DNA of 64,000 nucleotides from Gemmatimonadaceae bacterium (GCA_040882285.1 JBBEBQ010000025.1:62001-126000); one strand, 5' to 3'; shown: positions 22,615 to 32,076, numbered from the stretch's first letter. The notes: a model not told the origin generated them from the sequence alone. Made by a program: numbers and translations.

Positions 22615-25574
22615 CAGAACCCCAAGGTGATGTTGAGGAAAATGGCCCGGCTGGGCGGGTATGGCGCGACGTCGAGATTGTTGCGGATCGCCGCGGATCC
22701 GAGGTTTGCGACCTCCGGATCGAGCCCGCTGTAGTCCGACCAGGTGAACAGGTTGCGACCCGTGAGACTGACGCGCGCGTCGTCCACGCCCCATCTCATC
22801 CCGCGGAACATCGAAGGCGGAATGTCGACCCCGAGGCTCAGCTCGCGCAGCTTCACGAACGTCGCGTCCTCGATGTACGGGACGATCACGCCGTTGTTGT
22901 AGCCGTTCATGCGCTCGGCGTGCGCCTCACTTCCGAAATCCGCGGGAGTGCCCGCGTCGTCGTACAGGAACTGCGTGAGGTTGATGATGTCGCCGCCCTT
23001 CTGGTAGTCGAGCACTGCGTTGAGGCTCCAGCGGCCGAACGAGAAGTCGTTGACGAAGCCCATGCGGAAGTCCGGCGCGGTGTTTCCTATCGTGATGTCC
23101 GTCGCCGTCGTGCGCGTGCCGTCCGGGTTGAAGGCCCGGCCGATCAGCTGCGTCAGCGGGTCGCCGACTCGGATGAACGTGACGCCGAGTCCGCCGAAGC
23201 CGGAGAGGTTCGGGCGGAAGGGCGGCAGCCCCGCGAGGTCGAGAACTTCACTGTCGTACTTCGTGAACGTGCCGCGGGAAACCCACTGCATGTTCTCCCG
23301 CTGGATCGGCGTGAACCCGAGCCCGATCTCGACTCCCGTGTTCTTGATCTTGCCGCCGTTGAACACGCGGCTGGTGAAGCCGGTGGACGGCGCGGGCACA
23401 CGCAGCAGCAGGAGGTTGGTGGTGTTCCGGTTGAATGTCGTGAGCTCCCATGTGAGCCTTCCGTTCATCGCGAACCCATCGAGCCCGAGCTCGATCTCCT
23501 TGACGCGCTCCGGCTCGACTCCCGGGAAGCCGGATGCACCGGCAATCGTGAATCCCTGCTGCCCGCCGAGCAGCGGCGTTCCCAGCAGAGTGAACTTCTG
23601 GCCGAACAGCGGCTGGTTGCCCGTCTCGCCGTAGGCGAAGCGCGGCTTGACCTCGCTGCCCATTCCCAGCAGGTTCAGGAACCGGAAGGAAGCCGACAGC
23701 TTGGGAAAGATGAAGTACTTGTCGATATCGCCGTTCACGCTGCTCTTCTCGGCGCGGAGTCCGCCCTGAACGAGCAGCCGGTCAGCGAACATGCGCAGCT
23801 CTTCCTGCGCGTACCAGGCGAAGGTCCTCTCCTGGCTCAGGTTCTCCGTTCCGGTCGTGATCGTTCCCTGGCCGACGTTTCGCTGGCCGGGCACGAGGTC
23901 CTGCGATCTGATTCTGCTCGTGTTGAGCTGGCGGTCCTCGTACTGAATACCGGCCGACGTCGTCGCGGACCAGAACCCGCCGGGGCTTAGCGCGTGGATC
24001 AGGTTGGCGTTCCAGTTGAAGGACTGGCTCCGGCCTGCCTGCTCGATCGCCTCACCGGGCAGCGACTGCGGTATCTCCGAGAACAGCTCGTTGGGCGTCC
24101 AGACGTCGTTGCTCTGCTGGAACGCGTCGAGCCCGCCACCGAGGACGAAGCGAAGCGACTGCCGGTCGCCGGCGATCGCGTTGTAGTTCAGCGTCGCGCC
24201 GCCGGTGAACCGGTTGGTCTCCTCGTGGTTGACCGCGAGGTTGGCGAGCTGAATGGTGTTCGACTGGATTCCCCAATCGGGGGTTACGAAGTTCCCGTTC
24301 GCGTCGCGACGCGAAAGGTCGACGAAGCTGGGCGTGTACGGAAAAGCGTAGCCGTGACACGCGTAGTTGTTACAGTTGTTGTTCCAGCCGCGGTCGTGCT
24401 CGGCGCGGTTGAACACAGTCGACAGCTTGACGTCGAACCGCGAATTCACGATCTGGTCGAGGTTTACGCGCAATCCCTGGCGTCGGAAGCCCGTGTTGGG
24501 CTCGATGCCGCCGTCGCGCTTGAACGTGGCTCCCACCAGGTAGCGGGTGTTCTCCGTTCCTCCGCTGACGTCAGCGGCGGTCTCCCAGGAAACCTCGCGG
24601 CCCGTGAACACCTTGTCGTAGTGGTTGAAGTACGGGTTCGGATCGGGAGTGAACCACTGGGCCACGCTCGTGCCGTACTTATCGACCGCCTCCGCCTGCG
24701 TGAACCGGCGGCTCTCGAGCGTCTTGAGCGGCGTGAACTGGCCGAGCCGCTGAGTGAGACGGACGCGCGGGCGTCCCTGCTGCCCGCGTCGGGTCGTGAT
24801 GATGACCACGCCGTTCGCGGCCTTGGATCCGTAAATGGAAGACGCGGCCGCGCCTTTCAGGATCTCGATGCTGGCGATATCGGACGGGTTGATGTCGGCG
24901 ACGCGGTTGACCGCGTCGTCTTCGGCCGTCGCGAAAGCCGCGTTAGTGACGACGCCTCGTCCGCTGGCGATCCGCGCGTTCGAGTAGATGACGCCGTCAA
25001 TCACGTACAGCGGGTCGTACGCGCCGAGGATGGTGTTGTTGCCGCGGATCTGCATCTGGATTCCGCCGCCGGGGGCGCCGGAATTCGACTGGAGGTTGAC
25101 TCCGCTGACTTTACCAGTGAGCGCGTTCTCGAACGTCGGCGCGGTCACCCGGGAGAGCTCTTCGCCGCTGACGTACGCGATCGCGGTCGTCGCGCTCCGC
25201 CGCTCGACAGTCGTCGCCTGTCCGGTGACGACCACTTCGCTGAGTCGGAAGAAGTCCTGGACGAGCACGATGTCGAGCGTGGACGTGCCGGCCGGTACCA
25301 GAATCTCCCGGCGCGTGTAACCGATGGCGCGGACCTGCAGCCGCACGTCGCCCGCCGGCGCGGTAATCGAGTAACGTCCGTCGGCGTTGGTGCGCGTCGT
25401 CCGGCCTTCGGCGACGTTGAGCACCGAGATCTGAACGTCCGGGACGGGATCGATCGAGCCGGAGCGGGTCACGCGACCCGATATCTGCCGTTCCTGTGCA
25501 GCGAGAAACGTCGGGACTACCAGCAGCAAGAGCATTGCTGCCAGGCTCGTTCGCAACAACGTGCGAGTGCCCAT
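22614..25574 (-). CDS. SusC/RagA-family TonB-linked outer-membrane protein
   Basis: This is the 986-residue TonB-dependent channel of the SusCD pair. ATG 25574 is chosen because it starts a clean signal peptide (MGTRTLLRTSL to FLAAQ) behind a GGAG site. A CarboxypepD-like beta-sandwich follows (ISGRVTRSGSIDPVPDVQIS), then the plug with the SusC signature GGGIQMQIRGNN, YVIDGVIYSNA and GAAASSIYGSKAANGVV, and finally the barrel ending in an aromatic residue (NITLGF). It imports large ligands using proton motive force through TonB. Confidence 0.95.
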   Translation of the reverse strand: MGTRTLLRTSLAAMLLLLVVPTFLAAQERQISGRVTRSGSIDPVPDVQISVLNVAEGRTTRTNADGRYSITAPAGDVRLQVRAIGYTRREILVPAGTSTLDIVLVQDFFRLSEVVVTGQATTVERRSATTAIAYVSGEELSRVTAPTFENALTGKVSGVNLQSNSGAPGGGIQMQIRGNNTILGAYDPLYVIDGVIYSNARIASGRGVVTNAAFATAEDDAVNRVADINPSDIASIEILKGAAASSIYGSKAANGVVIITTRRGQQGRPRVRLTQRLGQFTPLKTLESRRFTQAEAVDKYGTSVAQWFTPDPNPYFNHYDKVFTGREVSWETAADVSGGTENTRYLVGATFKRDGGIEPNTGFRRQGLRVNLDQIVNSRFDVKLSTVFNRAEHDRGWNNNCNNYACHGYAFPYTPSFVDLSRRDANGNFVTPDWGIQSNTIQLANLAVNHEETNRFTGGATLNYNAIAGDRQSLRFVLGGGLDAFQQSNDVWTPNELFSEIPQSLPGEAIEQAGRSQSFNWNANLIHALSPGGFWSATTSAGIQYEDRQLNTSRIRSQDLVPGQRNVGQGTITTGTENLSQERTFAWYAQEELRMFADRLLVQGGLRAEKSSVNGDIDKYFIFPKLSASFRFLNLLGMGSEVKPRFAYGETGNQPLFGQKFTLLGTPLLGGQQGFTIAGASGFPGVEPERVKEIELGLDGFAMNGRLTWELTTFNRNTTNLLLLRVPAPSTGFTSRVFNGGKIKNTGVEIGLGFTPIQRENMQWVSRGTFTKYDSEVLDLAGLPPFRPNLSGFGGLGVTFIRVGDPLTQLIGRAFNPDGTRTTATDITIGNTAPDFRMGFVNDFSFGRWSLNAVLDYQKGGDIINLTQFLYDDAGTPADFGSEAHAERMNGYNNGVIVPYIEDATFVKLRELSLGVDIPPSMFRGMRWGVDDARVSLTGRNLFTWSDYSGLDPEVANLGSAAIRNNLDVAPYPPSRAIFLNITLGF

Positions 25575-25611
25575 GGGTTCTCCAGGGATGTGGTGGGACC
25601 GCAAACGCGAT

Positions 25612-25642
25612 CGCATCACGCCTTTGGGAGGGGCGTGATGCG
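25612..25642 (-). promoter_or_regulatory. Hairpin in the susC leader
   Basis: A perfect 11-base inverted repeat, CGCATCACGCC and GGCGTGATGCG, is separated by 9 bases and lies about 38 bases before the SusC start codon on the minus strand. An AT-rich GCATTATC stretch just upstream could be a promoter -10. The hairpin may be a transcribed 5'-UTR structure or an operator. No riboswitch family is recognised. The rest of the 25643-25837 interval shows no gene. Confidence 0.5.
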
Positions 25643-25837
25643 ACGGGCAGATAATGCGGGTCGCTGTTGCGCGTGTCAAGACGCCGAGGGTAGGACTCGG
25701 TGGGGTTAAGGCTCTTTGCGCTGGCGTTACCACCTGTTGTTTTGGGTTCCGCCGGCGGTCAGGCGCTGCGCTTTCGGCAGTGCCCCCGCTCGCTGAGGCC
25801 GCTCCTTCCGTTGATCACCCTCGACCAATGAACGGGG

Positions 25838-26236
25838 TCACTGGACGGTGACGGAACCGGTCATCCCCGAATGATTCGTGCACTGATAGCTGAAGGTGCC
25901 CGCGTTGGCGAACGTTCGCGCGGTAGAGCCCGAGCTGTGGTTGGCGATGTTCGCCGGCGCGCCGCTCCCGGCAAAGCTGACGTTGTGAGCGGTGCCGGTC
26001 GTGTTGGTCCAGGTGACCGTGCCGCTCCGGGCGATCGTCACGGACGTCGGCGAGAACGTGTTGCTCTCGCCATAGATATCGGACGTGGTGCTCATCGCCA
26101 CGGAAGCGGTCGAAGCGGGGGCGCCTGGATTGTTGGGGCTGGTCGGGCTGGTCGGTTCCCCGCTCCCTCCGCCTCCGCAGGCCGCGATGGCGACGAATGC
26201 CGCAAGCAACGGCCACGAACGATGCGCTGGAATCAT
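25838..26236 (-). CDS. Cupredoxin lipoprotein, paralog
   Basis: The 132-residue protein has a lipobox IAAC at about residues 17-20, a Gly-rich then Ser/Pro/Thr-rich linker, and a plastocyanin-like domain (FSPTSVTIARSGTVTWTN). The copper ligands are His in TAHNVSF and Cys, His and Met in YQCTNHSGM. It is clearly related to the lipoprotein at 19728-20111, sharing the SSGSxxRTF-AGTFxxxC block. It lies upstream of the SusC gene on the same strand but is separated by about 260 bases, so it probably has its own transcript. Confidence 0.85.
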   Translation of the reverse strand: MIPAHRSWPLLAAFVAIAACGGGGSGEPTSPTSPNNPGAPASTASVAMSTTSDIYGESNTFSPTSVTIARSGTVTWTNTTGTAHNVSFAGSGAPANIANHSSGSTARTFANAGTFSYQCTNHSGMTGSVTVQ

Positions 26237-26344
26237 CCTTCCTCCTCGAGGTGGTTTCGAGAAGGATGCCGCACACGGTGGATTCGTGTCTTGGACGCCC
26301 GCGCGGCGGTTGGAAGGAGATGATACCGGTGACTCTCCGCCAGG

Positions 26345-28237
26345 TCAGGGTCGCGGAGCGAGCACGATCCTGTCGATAGTCCCGGTCGACACCGCGTGGT
26401 ACGTCGGCCGCGCACGGCGATAGATGTCGCGCGCCATCGTCGCGCCCCACGGCGTCTTCATCATCTCGGTGTACAGCGGCGTCAGGAATTTCCGCCTTCC
26501 CTGTGAAGTCAGGAAGCGCGCGAGCGCGGGGAACGCGGGCTCATACCGGTTCTTGATCGCGAGCAGCAGCCACTGGCCGAGTATCTCCGCGTTGCCGCTG
26601 GACGACAGGCGGAACCGCGCGTCGAGCTCGGCGAGGCGGGCGGTCGGGATGGTGTCGGGGAGCGCGCGCAGGAAGTGCAGCCACTCGTGCGTGGACCACT
26701 GCGCCGTCTGCAGCGCGGACGCGGCCGCGCCGCCATTCCAGCGCGCCACCTGGCTGTCCACCGCGGCGAGAGCGTCCGATCTGACCGCCACCGCGCTCGC
26801 GGGAATGCCGGGACGATTGATCCAGGCTTCGAGGTCGACGCGCGCGGCTTCACCGGGAGTCAGCAGGTTCCTTCGCAGATCCTCGACGAGCCACTCGGAC
26901 GTCATCGGCTGGAACGCGTTGCGGTCGAAGTAGCCGCGCAGCCATTGATCGAGCCGCTGGCGGCCGACCACCGACTCGATGGTTTGGAGAAACGTCGAGC
27001 CCTTCTCGTACGCGACGTCGCTGAATCCCTCGTCGGGGTCGCGGCCCGCGAGATCCAGGTGCAGCCGCGTGTCGGCGCTGTCGAGATCGGCCATCGCGTT
27101 CTCGAGATCCTGCCTGCCGAGCACGCGCAGCATGTCGGCGTACGGCCGGCCGCGCAGCTCTTCCATGATGCGCGCTTCTATATATGAAGTGAACCCTTCG
27201 TTGATCCAGAAGTCGTCCCACGTCGCGTTGGTGACGAGGTTGCCGGACCATGAGTGTGCCAGCTCGTGCGCGACGAGGCTCACGAGCGAGCGGTCGCCGG
27301 CAAGGATGGTCGGCGTCGCGAACGTGAGCATCGGGTTCTCCATTCCGCCGAAGGGGAAGGAGGGCGGCAGCACCAGAATGTCGTACCGGCCCCAGCGATA
27401 CGGGCCGTACAGCTTCTCGGCGGCGGCGACCATCGCGTCCACCTCGGAGAATTCCGACGCCGCCTGCTCGACGACGGACGGCTCCGCGTACACGCCCGTG
27501 TTGGTCCCGATCGCGCGGAACGCGATGTCGCCCACCGCGAGCGCGAACAGGTACGGCGGGACCGGTTGCTTCAGGTGGAAGCGGTAGACGGAAAGTCCGG
27601 CGGAGTCGGTCTCGCTGGCGGCGCCGATGTTCTCGGCGCTCATGACCGCGCGCATCCCGGTAGGCACGTGGATCGTGGCGTCGTACGTCTGGCGGATGCC
27701 GGGGCTGTCCTGCGTGGGCACCCACGTGCGGGTGAGGATCGCCTGACCCTGGGTGAAGAGGAACGGAAGCTTCTTGCCCGCGGTCTGCTCCGGCGACAGC
27801 CACTGCACCGCCGCGGCCGTGGGCGCGGTCTCGTACTCGATGACGATCGTGTCGGCCCGCGCCTGCGCGGATGTGTCGCGTGCGGGGAGGGCGACGGCGA
27901 GCGGAGCGCCGAGGAATTCCTTGGAGGCGCCGATGCTGAAGCCGAGGGAGTCGCCGCCGGCGGTCGCCACTCGCTTGATGGTGAGGTCGCGCATGTCCAG
28001 GATCACGCTGTCCGCGTTGCCGGTGCGAACGACGGCGAGGCGAGCCGTGCCGCGAAGACGCTTGGCGGTGAAGTCGGGTGTCAGATCGAGCGACACGTGC
28101 GTGACGCGAGCGCTGTCGGGCTGCGCGTAGGAGTGCGGGTCGTGCGGAAGCGGCCGCTGTTTGGTGGCGTCCGTCACCGTGTCATCGGTGGAGGAGCAGG
28201 CCAGCACGGCGAAGGCGAGAAGCGCGGCGCGGTTCAT
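26345..28237 (-). CDS. M1-family zinc aminopeptidase, predicted lipoprotein
   Basis: The 630-residue protein begins MNRAALLAFAVLACSS, with a lipobox-like LAC near residue 14, so it is probably lipid-anchored. The exopeptidase motif GGMEN is followed by the zinc site HELAHSWSGN (His324, His328), and 18 residues further by the third ligand Glu in NEGFTSYIE. The fold matches leukotriene A4 hydrolase/aminopeptidase N relatives. It should trim peptides outside the inner membrane. The gene stands alone, with mnmA 38 bases upstream on the same strand. Confidence 0.93.
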   Translation of the reverse strand: MNRAALLAFAVLACSSTDDTVTDATKQRPLPHDPHSYAQPDSARVTHVSLDLTPDFTAKRLRGTARLAVVRTGNADSVILDMRDLTIKRVATAGGDSLGFSIGASKEFLGAPLAVALPARDTSAQARADTIVIEYETAPTAAAVQWLSPEQTAGKKLPFLFTQGQAILTRTWVPTQDSPGIRQTYDATIHVPTGMRAVMSAENIGAASETDSAGLSVYRFHLKQPVPPYLFALAVGDIAFRAIGTNTGVYAEPSVVEQAASEFSEVDAMVAAAEKLYGPYRWGRYDILVLPPSFPFGGMENPMLTFATPTILAGDRSLVSLVAHELAHSWSGNLVTNATWDDFWINEGFTSYIEARIMEELRGRPYADMLRVLGRQDLENAMADLDSADTRLHLDLAGRDPDEGFSDVAYEKGSTFLQTIESVVGRQRLDQWLRGYFDRNAFQPMTSEWLVEDLRRNLLTPGEAARVDLEAWINRPGIPASAVAVRSDALAAVDSQVARWNGGAAASALQTAQWSTHEWLHFLRALPDTIPTARLAELDARFRLSSSGNAEILGQWLLLAIKNRYEPAFPALARFLTSQGRRKFLTPLYTEMMKTPWGATMARDIYRRARPTYHAVSTGTIDRIVLAPRP

Positions 28238-28275
28238 TGCGACTGTTGGTTGAGGTCAGGCCAATCGGCCCTGAA

Positions 28276-29400
28276 TCATGCAGCGATCGTCCGAAGAGCG
28301 CGAGTCGAGTGAGGCACGCCTTCAATGAATCCCCCGCCGAGGAGCCTACCGGCGTCGTCGTACACAGCCAGGCTCTGGCCGGCGGTGATGGCCGCCACCG
28401 GCTCATCCAGCGCGATCTCGATCTCGTCGCCATCCACGCGCAATAGTTCACCCGCCGCCAGCGAAGCCCGGTGGCGCACGCGCACCTGCACGCTCGTACC
28501 AACTGCCGGCGGGTCCGTGAGCCAGTTCACCTCGCGCGCGATCACGCCGCGACCGAGCAGCTCCTCACGCGGGCCTACCACAACCGCTCGATCGCGCGGC
28601 CGGATCGCGACGACGTAGATCGGCTCCGCGAACCCGCCCGGCAAACCCCGCCGCTGGCCGATCGTGTACCGCGCGTATCCGTCGTGCTCGCCGATCACGC
28701 GGCCGTCGCTCGTCACGATCGGACCCTTCGACAGCGCCGGCGCGTCCACGGGCAGCCGCTCGCGCAGGATCTTCATGTAGTCGCCGTCCGGCACGAAGCA
28801 GATCTCCTGGCTCTCCGGCTTGTCCGCGACCACCTCGAGCCCGAGCTCGTGCGCCAGCGCGCGCGTCTCGGCCTTGGTCATCTCTCCGACGGGCAGCAGC
28901 ATCCGCGACAGCACGGCGCGGTCGATCCCCCACAGGAAGTAGGTCTGGTCCTTGTTCTCGTCCACGCCGCGGTGCAGCTCGCCGTTAACCATCCGCGCAT
29001 AATGGCCCGTGGCGACGTACCGCGCGTCGATCGCGTCGGCCTTCTTCACGAGATCGCGGAACTTGGTGAACGTGTTGCACCGCACGCACGGGATGGGCGT
29101 ACGCCCGCGCGAGTACTCGTCCACGAAGTTGTCGATGACGTCGGACCCGAACTGATCCTCGAGATTGATCACGTAGTGCGGGATCCCGAGCCGCTCGCAC
29201 ACGCGCCGCGCGTCGTTCACCGAATCGAGCGAGCAGCACGGACGGTCGGGCACGTCCGTGCCGTGGCAGAACAGCTTCATCGTCGCGCCGACTACGTCGT
29301 AGCCCTGCTCGACGAGCATGGCCGCGGCCACGGAGGAGTCCACTCCGCCGGACATGGCGCAGAGGACTCTCGTTCCCGGGATCGGACGCGTGGGGGACAT
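28276..29400 (-). CDS. mnmA: tRNA-specific 2-thiouridylase MnmA
   Basis: The 374-residue enzyme puts sulfur on U34 of Lys, Glu and Gln tRNAs. The ATP-pyrophosphatase P-loop [13 protein letters not shown] is near residues 14-26. The two catalytic cysteines lie in IPCVRCN and in SQEICFVP. The tRNA-recognition block KDQTYFLWG is present, as is the C-terminal beta-barrel. ATG 29400 is chosen by alignment, since the longer reading upstream is not conserved-looking. The sulfur donor is probably the desulfurase encoded at 30458-31636. Confidence 0.95.
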   Translation of the reverse strand: MSPTRPIPGTRVLCAMSGGVDSSVAAAMLVEQGYDVVGATMKLFCHGTDVPDRPCCSLDSVNDARRVCERLGIPHYVINLEDQFGSDVIDNFVDEYSRGRTPIPCVRCNTFTKFRDLVKKADAIDARYVATGHYARMVNGELHRGVDENKDQTYFLWGIDRAVLSRMLLPVGEMTKAETRALAHELGLEVVADKPESQEICFVPDGDYMKILRERLPVDAPALSKGPIVTSDGRVIGEHDGYARYTIGQRRGLPGGFAEPIYVVAIRPRDRAVVVGPREELLGRGVIAREVNWLTDPPAVGTSVQVRVRHRASLAAGELLRVDGDEIEIALDEPVAAITAGQSLAVYDDAGRLLGGGFIEGVPHSTRALRTIAA

Positions 29401-29515
29401 GCTGAAATCTATCGCGTCCGGCCGTCCCGAACGAGCGTACGCGAGAGCCGTCCGGCCATGCCCGCAAAAACGCGGCACCGGCGTTTGTCGCCGGCGCCGC
29501 GCACAGTCTGCTGTC

Positions 29516-29719
29516 TTACGGGTTCGGCGCGGGCGCTGTCGTTGCGGGAGCCGTTGCCGGAGCAGGTGTCGTGACCTCGATGTTGAGATCAGCGTCGTCA
29601 CCACCCCGCGCGAACAGGAACCAGGCGATGACGCCGATCAGCAGCACCACTACGATCACCCACGCCCATGTCGCGCCGCCGCCACTGTCAGGCTGCTGTT
29701 GAATGTTCACGTCCGTCAT
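29516..29719 (-). CDS. Small single-pass membrane protein
   Basis: The 67-residue protein has a polar N-terminus ([13 protein letters not shown]), one strong transmembrane helix at about residues 17-37 ([21 protein letters not shown]), and a Pro/Ala/Thr-rich tail. No domain is recognised. The organisation is typical of small envelope proteins of unknown role. A purine-rich site (GGAGACGC) precedes the ATG. Confidence 0.6.
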   Translation of the reverse strand: MTDVNIQQQPDSGGGATWAWVIVVVLLIGVIAWFLFARGGDDADLNIEVTTPAPATAPATTAPAPNP

Positions 29720-29799
29720 GATGCGTCTCCGTCGTTGGGGGAGTCAGATCGACCGATCGCCAATCAGGTTAGGCTGCTGCACAAATCCCGCCACAATGT

Positions 29800-30000
29800 C
29801 TAGTTCGCCCCGGTCAGCGTGAGCCATTCACCCTTGTAGAAATAGAGAATGGCCGACGCCTTCCCCTCGAACGCGTCCTCGATTCCATCGTGGTCGATTG
29901 GTGGAAACCTCGGCCCACCGTAGCCCGCGGTCGGGCATACCCGGCATTACGTCAATCCAGCTTGCAGTTCGGCATCGCTCTCCTCCATCTTGAAGAACAT
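29800..30000 (-). pseudogene. Possible small gene interrupted by one stop codon
   Basis: On the minus strand a 66-codon frame starts MFFKMEESDAELQAGLT, meets TAA, then continues CRVCPTAGYGG to a plausible C-terminus (EGKASAILYFYKGEWLTLTGAN). The second half looks protein-like, but no ribosome site or family is recognised. It may be a remnant, a sequencing artefact or chance. The wider 29720-30026 interval holds nothing else clear. Confidence 0.25.
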
Positions 30001-30026
30001 ATCATTTCAGGGTCGGAGGCACACTC

Positions 30027-30461
30027 ATGCACTCGTTCACTCGCACCGTCGTCGCGGTTTTCCTTGCGCTCGCGGGCCTTCAGGCAACCGCGGAAGCGCA
30101 GGACAGTCGCAAGTCGGACCGCAATCAGCTGACTTCGGAAGAGATCCGCGCGCGGCCCGTGGGCAGCGTATACGACCTGATCAGATCGCGACGGTCGAAC
30201 TGGCTTTCCACCCGGGGCTCGGCCACGCTCCGGACCCGCGCCGCGGCCGACCCGCTCGGCGGGACGCCCGTAACCGTCGGGATCGAGCCGGTGATAATCG
30301 TGTACGTCGACAACGTGCGGCAGGGAACGCATGAAATACTTCGGTCGATGTCCACCGACGACGTCGAGTCGATCGAGCGGCTTGACTCGATGAACGCGAC
30401 GCAGCGGTTCGGGACCGGCCACGAGCACGGCGCGATCCTGATACGCCGCCGGGTGCGCTAG
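30027..30461 (+). CDS. Exported stand-alone TonB-plug-like protein
   Basis: The 144-residue protein has a signal peptide ending near AEAQ (residue 25) and a GGAGG site before the ATG. The C-terminal half (VIIVYVDNVRQG, then STDDVESIERLDSMNATQRFGTGHEHGAILIRRR) follows the end of a TonB-dependent receptor plug, where the usual wording is ESIEVLKG, YG, NGVI and TT. There is no barrel. The protein would therefore be a secreted plug-fold domain alone, of unknown role. It converges on the cysteine desulfurase gene with a 4-base overlap. Confidence 0.65.
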   Translation: MHSFTRTVVAVFLALAGLQATAEAQDSRKSDRNQLTSEEIRARPVGSVYDLIRSRRSNWLSTRGSATLRTRAAADPLGGTPVTVGIEPVIIVYVDNVRQGTHEILRSMSTDDVESIERLDSMNATQRFGTGHEHGAILIRRRVR

Positions 30462-31636
30462 CTCGCGGCGGAATCCGCCATTGAGCGCGCCTTGGCAACG
30501 AGGGCGGGGAACACTTCCGCGACCCGCCGCACGCAATCGTCCGTGGTGAGACAGCCGAGACTCATCCGGATCGCGGCGGAGGCCAGCTCGGGACGCACAC
30601 CCATCGCCTTGAGCACGTGCGAGCCCGACACGCTGCCGCTCTGACACGCCGAGCCGCCTGACGCGGCGACGCCGTTCAGATCGAGCGCCATCAACAGCGA
30701 CTCGCTGTCGGTCCCAGGCACCGAGATGCTGAGAATGTGCGGCGCGCGCGCCGCGCCGCGGCCGTGAACGACGGCGTCGGGCACTCGCGCGACGATCGCG
30801 CGCTCGAGCTCGTCCCGCAGCTTGCGCAGCCGCGCGTCTTCCTGATCGCGCTCCGCCACGACCAGCTCCGCCGCGCAGGCGAGCCCGACGGCAGCGGCGA
30901 CGTTCTCCGTGCCGGGACGCCGCCCGCGGTCCTGCGTGCCGCCGTGCATGATCGGTTCGAGCGGAGTGCCACGGCGAATGAAAAGCGCGCCGATTCCCTT
31001 GGGCGCGCAGATCTTGTGGCCGGAGATGGAGAGCACGTCGAACTGCTGCTTCGACGCGTCGATGTCCACCTTGCCGAACGCCTGCACCGCGTCGGTGTGA
31101 AAGATCGCGCCGGCCGCTTTCGCCAGCGCGGCGATCTCGGGAACCGGCTGGATCACGCCGGTCTCGTTGTTCACCCATATCACCGAGCACACGCCGACGT
31201 CGTCGCGCAGTTTGTCGTGCGCGGATTCCGTCTGAACGCGTCCGTCGCCTGAGACTTCGAGCATCCGCACGTCGCCGCCCTCTGCCTCGACCTGGTGGAC
31301 GGCGCCGAGCACGGCCTTGTGCTCGATCGGCGTGCTGACGCACGCGGGCCGACTCTTCTTCCGCATCGCGCGCCAGATGCCGAGCACGGCCATGTTATCG
31401 GCCTCGGTCCCGCCGGAGGTGAAGCAGATCTCGTCGGTCCTGGCGCCGAGCGTGCGGGCCACGCGCTCGCGCGCCTCGTCGAGCGCGGCGCGCGCCTCGC
31501 GGCCCCAGCGGTGCGTGCTCGACGGGTTGCCGAAGCTCGCGCCGAGGAAGGGGCCCATCGCTTCGCGGACCTCCTCGCGGACGGGAGTGGTGGCGGCGTG
31601 GTCGAGGTAAATGGGCTCGAGGCCGTTCACGGACAT
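30458..31636 (-). CDS. Cysteine desulfurase (NifS/IscS family)
   Basis: The 392-residue PLP enzyme takes sulfur from cysteine for Fe-S clusters and tRNA thiolation. YLDHAATTPV opens the protein, TSGGTEADN binds cofactor phosphate, Lys208 in SGHKICAPKG forms the Schiff base, and Cys331 in GSACQSGS is the persulfide residue. The short active-site loop with GSxCxSG is that of class I (NifS/IscS) enzymes. No iscU or iscR is adjacent. MnmA is the likely local acceptor, about 1.1 kb further along the same strand. Confidence 0.95.
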   Translation of the reverse strand: MSVNGLEPIYLDHAATTPVREEVREAMGPFLGASFGNPSSTHRWGREARAALDEARERVARTLGARTDEICFTSGGTEADNMAVLGIWRAMRKKSRPACVSTPIEHKAVLGAVHQVEAEGGDVRMLEVSGDGRVQTESAHDKLRDDVGVCSVIWVNNETGVIQPVPEIAALAKAAGAIFHTDAVQAFGKVDIDASKQQFDVLSISGHKICAPKGIGALFIRRGTPLEPIMHGGTQDRGRRPGTENVAAAVGLACAAELVVAERDQEDARLRKLRDELERAIVARVPDAVVHGRGAARAPHILSISVPGTDSESLLMALDLNGVAASGGSACQSGSVSGSHVLKAMGVRPELASAAIRMSLGCLTTDDCVRRVAEVFPALVAKARSMADSAAS

Positions 31637-31702
31637 CGGTAAAACTTACCATATTTGGGCGATTCCCACCCCTGCGGACCCGCTTCGGCGGGCGCTCCTT
31701 TC

Positions 31703-32076
31703 TTATCCGCTAACGAACATCTCACCGCGCGCTTCCCACAGCTTCGGGAAGAACCGCTGGCTCACGGTCTTCGCGAGATAGCGCGCGCCCAGGGTTCCGC
31801 CGGTGCCGCCCGTTCCCGGCCCGATCACCCGCTCGACCAGCTGTACGTGCTTGAACCGCCACTCGGCGAACCCCTGCTCGTACTCGAGGAAAGCCTCGGC
31901 GAGAAAGAACAGCGTGGTCGGGCCCGGCCCCACGTACAGCTGCTTCACGTCGGTGCCTTCGTGCTCGATCAGGCTCCCAGCAGATCCTGCAGCGTCGGCT
32001 GGTCGAGGTACCTCTGCACCTGCGGTGGGATCGGACCGTGCGCTTCCAGGGCGGCGATGAAGTGCGGCTCGCTCAA
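31703..32076 (-). pseudogene. Tryptophan 2,3-dioxygenase remnant, C-terminal part, frameshifted
   Basis: Two minus-strand pieces in different frames make up the C-terminal part of a tryptophan 2,3-dioxygenase. The first (32076 to 31969) reads SEPHFIAALEAHGPIPPQV to TLQDLLGA and stops. The second, shifted by one base near 31972, reads LIEHEGTDVKQLY and ends at 31703. It contains FKHVQLVERVIG, where the His matches the heme ligand, then GTGGTGG and RFFPKLWEAR, all family hallmarks. The N-terminal half is absent: the piece begins with a TTG overlapping the bshB1 stop. Decay is the simplest reading, and an assembly indel could explain the shift but not the missing half. Confidence 0.75.
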
